Assembly: GCF_003937945.1 (NCBI RefSeq)
Contig: NZ_RSEC01000066.1
Location: forward strand, 62,001-126,000
Length of the DNA stretch: 64,000 nt
Direction of reading: 5' to 3'
Source of the DNA: Amycolatopsis eburnea
Lineage (GTDB): Bacteria; Actinomycetota; Actinomycetes; Mycobacteriales; Pseudonocardiaceae
Shown: in pieces, positions 58,067 through 64,000 of the stretch
How positions within the stretch are numbered: the stretch's first letter is position 1
Layout: each line of letters starts with the position of its first letter
Made by a program: the position numbers and the translations under genes
Notes under the pieces: generated by a model
Told to the model about the DNA's origin: nothing
Seen by the model: the letters and a program-made list of their open reading frames with translations, nothing else
Databases searched by the model: none

Positions 58067-60144
58067 ACCGGTACCGCCTCGCCGCCCTCGACCGGCTCGC
58101 GGCGGCCGACCCCGGCCTGGTCCGGCTCCGGCTGGCCGGCTCCGCCGTGCTCGGCATCGTCCTGGCCGTGGGCGCGCTGCTGCCCGCGCACCTGCCGCTG
58201 ACCGTGATGCTCGTCGGCGCCATCGCCGCCATGATGACCGCGTTCACGGTCAACGACGCCACCCCGGGCGCCCAGGGCGTGACGCTCGTCCTCGCGTTCC
58301 TCACCGGGGCCGCGTCGATCACCACCGCCAGCCTCGGCTCGGCCCTGCCGCCGCTGGACAGCGTCGTGTTCGTGCTGCTGATCTTCGTCGCCGTCTACGC
58401 CCAGCGCTTCGGCCCCCGCGGCACCGCGCTCGGGTCGATCGCGTTCTTCCTGTTCTTCTTCCCGATGTTCCTGCAGGCCCACCTCAAGCAGGTGCCGCAG
58501 CTGCTGCTGGCCCTCGCGGTCGGGGTGCTCGCCAACGCCGTCGTCCGGTTCGTGCTGCTGCGACACCACGCCGAAGCCGAGTTCCTGCGGGTCCGCCGGG
58601 CCTTCCGTGCCCGCCTCGCCGCCGTCGTCCGCGCCACCGAGGCGTACCTGGCCGTGGGCGGCAGCGACCGCACGCGCAAGCAGCTGCGCACCTCGCTGGC
58701 CCGGCTCCACGAATGCGTCCTGCTCATCGAGGACGCCGCCCCCGACGTCGTCGACGCCCGCGCCGCCGACCGCCTCCGCCGCCGCGCCATCGAAGTGGAA
58801 CTCGCCGTCCAGTGGCTGGCCAGCACCGTGCAGCGCACCTGTTCCGACGAACTCGGCCCGGACGTCCGCGACGACCTCATCGCCCGGCTCGCCCGGTTCC
58901 GCGCCCTGATGGAACGCGACCCGCGCGAACTCCCGCTGATCAGCCAGACCGGCGAGTACAGCCGCATGCTCGTCGAAGGCAGCCGCATCGACGAACACGC
59001 CGCCCCCGGCGACGGCGTCCGCAAGGCACTGGCCGAACTGGCGCTGGCCGACGACCGGGCCCAGCGCGCCGCCGTCCCCGAATCCACTGTGGACCCGCCC
59101 GAGGACGACGAGGACGAGCCGGAGCCCCGGTTCGCCTACGACAACCGCACCCGCAGCGCCATCCAGGCCGTCGTCGGCGGCGGGCTCGCCGTGCTCGGCG
59201 GCGAACTGGTCTCCCACCAGCGCTGGTACTGGGCCGTGCTCACCGTCTTCGTCGTGTTCATCGGCGCCTCCAGCGCCGGCGCCACCTTCGTCAAGGGCGT
59301 CCGCCGCCTCGGCGGCACCCTCATCGGCATCGTCGGCGGGGTCGTGCTCGCACTGCTGGTCGGCGGGAACACCCCCGCCACCCTCGCGCTGATCCTGGTC
59401 TGCGTGTTCGGCATGGTCTACACCGCACGCGTCTCGCAGGTGGTGATGGCGTTCTTCATCACCAGCATGCTCGGCCTGCTCTACAGCCTGCTCGGCACGT
59501 TCAGCCTCGCCGTGCTCTGGATCCGCGTCGCCGAAACCGCCGTCGGCGCGGCCGCGGGCATCCTCGCCGCCGTCGTCATCGTCCCGGTCCGCACCCGCTC
59601 GGTCATGCTCGACGACATCGCCGAAGTGCTCGACGAGCTCGAGGAGTTCCTCGAGCACACCCGCGGCCTGCTCGCCGGCGAGGAGAACGTCAACATCATC
59701 GAGCTCTCCCGCGACCTCGACCGCTCCGTCGAGGTCGTCCGGACCACCATCGAACCGCTGACCCACCCGGTCAACCTGCGCAGCGCCCGCCGCGACTACG
59801 GCTGGCACGTCCTGACCACCCTCGAAACCATCGCCTTCCGCGCCCGCCACGTCGCCGCCCGCGCCCAGCCCGGCATGCTCACCGGCGCCGACACCGACCG
59901 GCTCCGCCAGTTCACCGGCCGGCTGCTGGCCAACATCGACGTCCTCCGCAAAGCGCTCGACGCGCCGGGTGGCCCCACACCCGGCACGCTCGTGCGCGAC
60001 GACGGCACCCCGGTCTCCGACCGCGTCGAGCAGGCCGAAACCCGCGCCGTCCTGTCCAGCCTCAGCCACCTCGACGAAGCCCTGGTCTCCCTCGGCCGCG
60101 TCTTCGGCCTCCAAGCCACCGACCCCCGGGCCCCGGCGAAGTAA
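58063..60144 (+). CDS. FUSC-family membrane protein (aromatic acid exporter-like)
   Basis: The 693-residue protein has two membrane halves: about six helices at residues 20-175 (LRLAGSAVLGIVLAVGALLPAHLPLTVMLVGAIAAMMTAF and beyond) and about six at 365-515 (IQAVVGGGLAVLGGELVSHQRWYWAVLTVFVVFIGASSAG). Each is followed by a long cytoplasmic helical domain. This is the fusaric-acid-resistance/YccS-like architecture, which includes exporters of aromatic acids, but the substrate here is unknown. It is translationally coupled to the GH92 gene, which is unexpected for an aromatic exporter. Confidence 0.93.
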   Translation: MNRYRLAALDRLAAADPGLVRLRLAGSAVLGIVLAVGALLPAHLPLTVMLVGAIAAMMTAFTVNDATPGAQGVTLVLAFLTGAASITTASLGSALPPLDSVVFVLLIFVAVYAQRFGPRGTALGSIAFFLFFFPMFLQAHLKQVPQLLLALAVGVLANAVVRFVLLRHHAEAEFLRVRRAFRARLAAVVRATEAYLAVGGSDRTRKQLRTSLARLHECVLLIEDAAPDVVDARAADRLRRRAIEVELAVQWLASTVQRTCSDELGPDVRDDLIARLARFRALMERDPRELPLISQTGEYSRMLVEGSRIDEHAAPGDGVRKALAELALADDRAQRAAVPESTVDPPEDDEDEPEPRFAYDNRTRSAIQAVVGGGLAVLGGELVSHQRWYWAVLTVFVVFIGASSAGATFVKGVRRLGGTLIGIVGGVVLALLVGGNTPATLALILVCVFGMVYTARVSQVVMAFFITSMLGLLYSLLGTFSLAVLWIRVAETAVGAAAGILAAVVIVPVRTRSVMLDDIAEVLDELEEFLEHTRGLLAGEENVNIIELSRDLDRSVEVVRTTIEPLTHPVNLRSARRDYGWHVLTTLETIAFRARHVAARAQPGMLTGADTDRLRQFTGRLLANIDVLRKALDAPGGPTPGTLVRDDGTPVSDRVEQAETRAVLSSLSHLDEALVSLGRVFGLQATDPRAPAK

Positions 60145-60219
60145 CGGGCCGGGGCGGCGCGGTTTCCTGGCCGCGCCGCCCCTCTCCACCTTCTCCGCCT
60201 CACCCGGAGCCGGAGCCGA

Positions 60220-60849
60220 TCAGGGGCAGACCAGCCACGCGAAGTGGTACACCGTGGTGATGCTCCCGTCGGTCGAGTCCATCGTGACGTAGCTCGTCGT
60301 CTTCTTCGGATCCGACGTCCCGGCCGCCGCACGCAATTCCGTGTTGATGTTCAAGTTGCGTTCCTCACCGCACGGCTTGAACACGATCGCACCGACCTCC
60401 GTCGAATCGGTGAAATGCCAGTCGTCCTCGAACGGCCCCGCCAGCGGGTGCTGCACGTACGCCGTCGGGGAATTCCCCTGGAAATAGTAGTTCGCTCTTT
60501 CCAGACCGGTCGCTCCCCGTTCCAGGTGCGCGAATCCGCGGTAGTCGGCCTGCGCGATTCCGTAGGTGAAACCCTGTGGCACGTGCACCCGCAGGCCGAT
60601 CTGGCAGTTCTTCCTGGCGTCCAGCGGACCCGCGCCGACGCCGACCAAGGCCGTGTAGGCGCTGTAGGTCACCGTGAACGCCGTGTTGTCCTGCGAAACC
60701 GCCACCGCCGACGTGTTCGGCGGACAACCCGTGCCGATCGCGTTCACGACGTCGATGACGATTTTGTCGGGCGGCGGAGGAGTGTTCCACGAATGCGGGG
60801 AGACCACAGAGGACAGCGCCATTACGGCAGCAACGACCGCAGACAGCAT
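60220..60849 (-). CDS. secreted DUF4360 protein
   Basis: A 209-residue protein with a short signal peptide (MLSAVVAAVMALSSVVSPHSW) and the DUF4360 pattern: DKIVIDVVNAIGTGCPPNTSAVAVSQDNTAFTVTYSAYTALVG, RKNCQIGLRVHVPQGFTYGIAQADYRGFAHLERGA, the PCGEERNLNINTELRA segment, and a YVTMDSTDGSITTVYHFAWLVCP ending. Four cysteines probably form disulfides. DUF4360 members are extracellular in actinomycetes and fungi, and their function is unknown. ATG 60849 is preferred because AAGGA lies upstream and a signal sequence follows directly. The 241-base gap up to 61090 holds no clear gene. Confidence 0.9.
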   Translation of the reverse strand: MLSAVVAAVMALSSVVSPHSWNTPPPPDKIVIDVVNAIGTGCPPNTSAVAVSQDNTAFTVTYSAYTALVGVGAGPLDARKNCQIGLRVHVPQGFTYGIAQADYRGFAHLERGATGLERANYYFQGNSPTAYVQHPLAGPFEDDWHFTDSTEVGAIVFKPCGEERNLNINTELRAAAGTSDPKKTTSYVTMDSTDGSITTVYHFAWLVCP

Positions 60850-61090
60850 CGAAATCCTTCCCAATACATTCGAATTGGGTACGGGGGCGCCGACCATGGT
60901 AGCGAAAGGATCATGGGAGCAAACGCCCCTGAACGGAGCAACACGCCGTAGCCGTCCCGCCACGCGGTATACCGATAATTTCGAACCCGCATTCCACGGA
61001 AACGAAAGAATACCGGGGAAAACGATTTCGCACACCCGGACCGCCGCTCGCCGCGGGTGATCACCCACGCGACGTCCGGGCTTGATCGTT

Positions 61091-61945
61091 TCACCCCGCC
61101 AGCAGCGCCCCGGCTCGCCCCAGCGTCCCGACCGCCGGTGGTGACCACGGACCCGTCGTGATCACCACCGCGTGCTCGATCCCCCACGCGGCGAACTCCG
61201 CGCACCGCGCCGCGAACGACTCCGCCGACTCCCCCGGCGCGAGCCGGGTGCTGATCGTCTTCTCGATCTCCCCGTACGGCCGGCCCACCGCCTCGCAGTG
61301 CCGCGCGAGGACGTCCAGCTTGTGCCGCACGGTCTTACCGCCGTCCGGGATGTCGAACACGTTGCACGCGTCGGCGTACCGCGCCACGAGCCGCAGCGTC
61401 TTCCGCTCACCCGCCCCGCCGATCAGCACCCGCGGCCGCCGCACCGGACGCGGGTTCCCGATCGGACGGTCCAGCCGCAGGTGTGCGCCCTCGAACGGCG
61501 AGGAGTCGCCGTCCCACATCCGCCGCGCCAGCCGGAGCGTCTCCTCCAGCACCTCGAACCGCTCGGCCACCGGCGGGAAGGGCAGGCCCATCGCCCGCGC
61601 CTCACCCTCGTGGTGCCCGGTACCGACCCCGAACCGCGCCCGCCCGCCGGAGAGCACGTCCAGCGTCGTGACCGCCTTGATCAGCAGCGACGCCGGCCGG
61701 AACGTCACCGCCGACACCATCGTCCCCAGCCCGATCCGGTGCGTCCGGGCCGCGAGGAACCCCAGCGTCGTGTACGCCTCCGGCATCGCCGAATCCGGCG
61801 TGCTGTTCGGATCGGCCTGCAGCAGGTGATCGGGTACCCACAGCGTGTCCAGCCCGGCGTCCTCGGCGGCCACCGCGACGGCGACCAGCTCTTCGGTCAG
61901 CTTGTCCGGCCACGAGAAGTCCGTGACCCCGATGCTCAGCCGCAC
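61091..61945 (-). CDS. LLM-class F420-dependent oxidoreductase
   Basis: A 284-residue luciferase-like (LLM) TIM-barrel flavin/F420 oxidoreductase (RLSIGVTDFSWPDKLTEELVAVAVAAEDAGLDTLWVPDHLLQ, RTHRIGLGTMVSAVTFRPASLLIKAVTTLDVLSGGRARFGVGTGHHEGEARAMG, RRPRVLIGGAGERKTLRLVARYADACNVF). The G-rich F420-binding wording is typical of actinobacterial members. It starts with GTG. It follows the VOC gene by two bases and is the last of the MarR-controlled NTF2-VOC-LLM operon. Confidence 0.93.
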   Translation of the reverse strand: MRLSIGVTDFSWPDKLTEELVAVAVAAEDAGLDTLWVPDHLLQADPNSTPDSAMPEAYTTLGFLAARTHRIGLGTMVSAVTFRPASLLIKAVTTLDVLSGGRARFGVGTGHHEGEARAMGLPFPPVAERFEVLEETLRLARRMWDGDSSPFEGAHLRLDRPIGNPRPVRRPRVLIGGAGERKTLRLVARYADACNVFDIPDGGKTVRHKLDVLARHCEAVGRPYGEIEKTISTRLAPGESAESFAARCAEFAAWGIEHAVVITTGPWSPPAVGTLGRAGALLAG

Positions 61946-61947
61946 GG

Positions 61948-62313
61948 CTACCCCCTCGTCAGCAGTTCCAGGTTGTGACCGTCCGGGTCCTCGAAGTAGA
62001 CCCCGCGGCCGCCGTTCATCGAGTTGAGCTCCCCGGCCCGCTCGTGGAACGGGTCCGCCCAGTACGCGATCCCGGCCCGCTCGATCCGCGCCAGCGCGGC
62101 GTCGAAGTCGTCGTCGCCGACCAGGAACGCGTAGTGCTGGCTCGTCACCCGGTCGACCCGCAGGTAGTCCAGCGTGACCCCGTTCGCCAGCCGGACCGGC
62201 ACGAACGGCCCGGTCACCGGCCCCACCGCCAAGCCGAGGATCCCGGCCAGGAACTCCGCCGACTTCTCCCGGTCCGTGACACACACGATCGTGTGATTCA
62301 GCTCGACGCTCAT
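61948..62313 (-). CDS. VOC-family (glyoxalase-fold) protein
   Basis: A 121-residue VOC protein (LNHTIVCVTDREKSAEFLAGILGLAVG, GVTLDYLRVDRVTSQHYAFLVGDDDFDAALARIERAGIAYWADPFHERAGELNSMNGGRGVYFEDPDGHNLELL). The first histidine (NHTIV), HYAF and the final EDPDGHNLE motif give plausible metal ligands. It may act on an electrophile or a drug. Its ATG overlaps the NTF2 stop as ATGA. Confidence 0.93.
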   Translation of the reverse strand: MSVELNHTIVCVTDREKSAEFLAGILGLAVGPVTGPFVPVRLANGVTLDYLRVDRVTSQHYAFLVGDDDFDAALARIERAGIAYWADPFHERAGELNSMNGGRGVYFEDPDGHNLELLTRG

Positions 62314-62714
62314 CGCCGCTCTCCCGCCGGTGCGAACGGCGGCGGCCCGCCGATCGGGCTCAGGTGGATGCCGGCCAGCAGCCAGCGGTCATCCTCGCGG
62401 ACCAGGACGTGCGTGGCGCGGAACCGGCCGTTCACCGGGTTGCCGCGGTGCTTCGCGACCTGCTCGTGCACGCCGATCGCGATCGCGGTCGTGCCGAAGT
62501 CGCGGACCTCCACCTCGTCCCACGTCAGCTTCTCGGTCACCAGGTCACCGCCGCCGTAGCGGGCCAGCCACTGGTCTCGGTCCAGGACGAAGCCCAGCGG
62601 GCCGACCAGCCGGAACCCGTCGGCGGCCAGGCCGGCCAGCACTGCGGTGTCACCCCGCTCCTCCGCCGCCGCCCACACGCGGCCGAACTCGCGGACCTGC
62701 TCTTCGGTGCTCAT
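62310..62714 (-). CDS. NTF2/SnoaL-like (SgcJ-type) protein
   Basis: A 134-residue single-domain protein of the NTF2-like superfamily (TEEQVREFGRVWAAAEERGDTAVLAGLAADGFRLVGPLGFVLDRDQWLARYGGGDLVTEKLTWDEVEVRDFGTTAIAIGVHEQVAKHRGNPVNGRFRATHVLVREDDRWLLAGIHLSP). Such proteins bind or isomerise small organic molecules. The ATG at 62714 is preferred over one 30 bases upstream. It is the first gene of the leftward operon and is divergent from a MarR regulator. Confidence 0.92.
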   Translation of the reverse strand: MSTEEQVREFGRVWAAAEERGDTAVLAGLAADGFRLVGPLGFVLDRDQWLARYGGGDLVTEKLTWDEVEVRDFGTTAIAIGVHEQVAKHRGNPVNGRFRATHVLVREDDRWLLAGIHLSPIGGPPPFAPAGERR

Positions 62715-62763
62715 CGCGTTCCCCTTCCGGTTCGATGAGCCCAACGTTAGAAGTCGAACGATT

Positions 62764-62786
62764 AGATGTCAAACGGTTAGACATCT
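62764..62786. promoter_or_regulatory. MarR-type operator between NTF2 operon and MarR gene
   Basis: AGATGTC (62764-62770) and GACATCT (62780-62786) form a perfect 7-base dyad around nine bases, in the 89-base divergent gap. A similar degenerate half (CGAACGATTAGATG) precedes it. The size and symmetry fit a MarR dimer. Confidence 0.7.
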
Positions 62787-62803
62787 GCGGTAAGGTCCTG
62801 CCC

Positions 62804-63235
62804 GTGCCACCACCCACCACCGCCCCCATCGGCGTCGTCCTCGCCCGCACCGCCAAAACCGCAGGCCGCGCCTTCGACCAGGCCCTCGCCGCCGCCGGCG
62901 GCTCCCAACCCGTCTGGCAGATCCTCATCTCCCTCAAAACCCACCCCGTCGCCAACCAACGCGAACTCGCCGACGCCGTCGGCATCCAAGGCGCCACCCT
63001 CACCCACCACCTCAACGGCATGGAAACCGCCGGCCTCGTCACCCGCCGCCGCGACCCCGAAAACCGCCGCGTCCACCTCGTCGAACTCACCGAACACGGC
63101 GAACAGCTCTTCCACCGCCTCGCCACCGCCGCCATCGCCCACGACCAACGGATGCGAAAAGGCCTCACCGACACCGAGATCGCCCAGCTCGCCGACCTCC
63201 TCCACCGACTGGCCGCCAACGTCACCGACAGCTGA
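62804..63235 (+). CDS. MarR-family winged-helix regulator
   Basis: A 143-residue MarR protein (IGVVLARTAKTAGRAFDQALAAAGGSQPVWQILISLKTHPVANQRELADAVGIQGATLTHHLNGMETAGLVTRRRDPENRRVHLVELTEHGEQLFHRLATAAIAHDQRMRKGLTDTEIAQL). The recognition helix is GATLTHHLNGME and the wing is RRRDPENRRVH. The GTG start at 62804 is chosen because longer extensions run across the operator. It probably represses itself and the NTF2-VOC-LLM operon, with an electrophilic or aromatic ligand as inducer. Confidence 0.93.
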   Translation: MPPPTTAPIGVVLARTAKTAGRAFDQALAAAGGSQPVWQILISLKTHPVANQRELADAVGIQGATLTHHLNGMETAGLVTRRRDPENRRVHLVELTEHGEQLFHRLATAAIAHDQRMRKGLTDTEIAQLADLLHRLAANVTDS

Positions 63236-63257
63236 AAAGCGATCCACGCAACAGTGA

Positions 63258-64000
<743 letters not shown>

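Noticed and set aside
57994-60189. A 731-codon minus-strand frame opposite the FUSC gene
   Set aside because: The translation is a low-complexity Glu/Asp/Gly/Val mixture from reverse reading of codons; the plus strand encodes a clear 12-helix protein.
60850-61090. Extension of the DUF4360 gene to an ATG at 61068
   Set aside because: The extra N-terminus would bury the signal peptide about 70 residues inside and has atypical composition. The ATG at 60849 has a ribosome-binding site and is followed directly by the signal sequence.

Overview
The window is very GC-rich, densely packed, actinobacterial chromosomal DNA. Third codon positions are almost always G or C, GTG starts are frequent, and many neighbouring genes overlap through ATGA, GTGA or TGATG. 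The gene families (an MptB-type mannosyltransferase, DUF3097, the SCO1664 and DUF3090 pair, F420/PPOX-type oxidoreductases, ECF42 sigma factors, DUF4360) fit the order Pseudonocardiales. Amycolatopsis is my best guess, but that is an inference from gene content. No rRNA, tRNA, CRISPR array, insertion sequence or intact prophage is visible. No stretch longer than 300 bases lacks a gene; the largest gaps (about 225 to 240 bases) hold divergent promoters or hairpins.

Region 1 (1-9.8 kb): a truncated PPOX protein; a TetR/FAD-monooxygenase divergon with a long inverted-repeat operator; a tightly coupled leftward run of ABC exporter ATPase, permease, SNF2 helicase and SWIM zinc-finger protein; the TetR regulator facing the exporter; and a cytochrome P450. 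Region 2 (9.8-22.6 kb): two complete ECF42 sigma-factor modules. The first is sigma, alpha/beta hydrolase, DGPF/YCII protein and GyrI-like protein; the second is DGPF/YCII protein and sigma. Three copies of one 27-bp promoter element lie at a near-constant distance from their start codons and link the two modules. Between the modules are an AraC regulator with a DUF1772 membrane protein, an ArsR/SRPBCC pair, and a divergent pair made of a zinc-ribbon coiled-coil protein and a macro-like/KAP NTPase fusion.

Region 3 (22.6-33 kb): a lone tyrosine recombinase, small zinc proteins, an SGNH hydrolase, a VOC-ArsR-SRPBCC-TetR operon, a TetR-linked FAD monooxygenase, an MHS-type transporter, and an NfeD/mini-SPFH/SPFH membrane-quality-control operon. 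Region 4 (33-41 kb): DUF3097, an aminoglycoside-kinase-like protein, SCO1664 and DUF3090; then a coupled S9 peptidase, S66 LD-carboxypeptidase and PPOX operon; then MptB.

Region 5 (41-64 kb): an oligopeptide ABC importer facing a D-aminopeptidase/M20-peptidase operon, which together look like a peptide or cell-wall-fragment scavenging system. Two GH92 alpha-mannosidases follow, one secreted with carbohydrate-binding modules and one without a signal peptide that is translationally coupled to an FUSC transporter. The window ends with a secreted DUF4360 protein, a MarR-controlled LLM/VOC/NTF2 operon, and the start of malate dehydrogenase. Long, nearly perfect hairpins separate several of these units.
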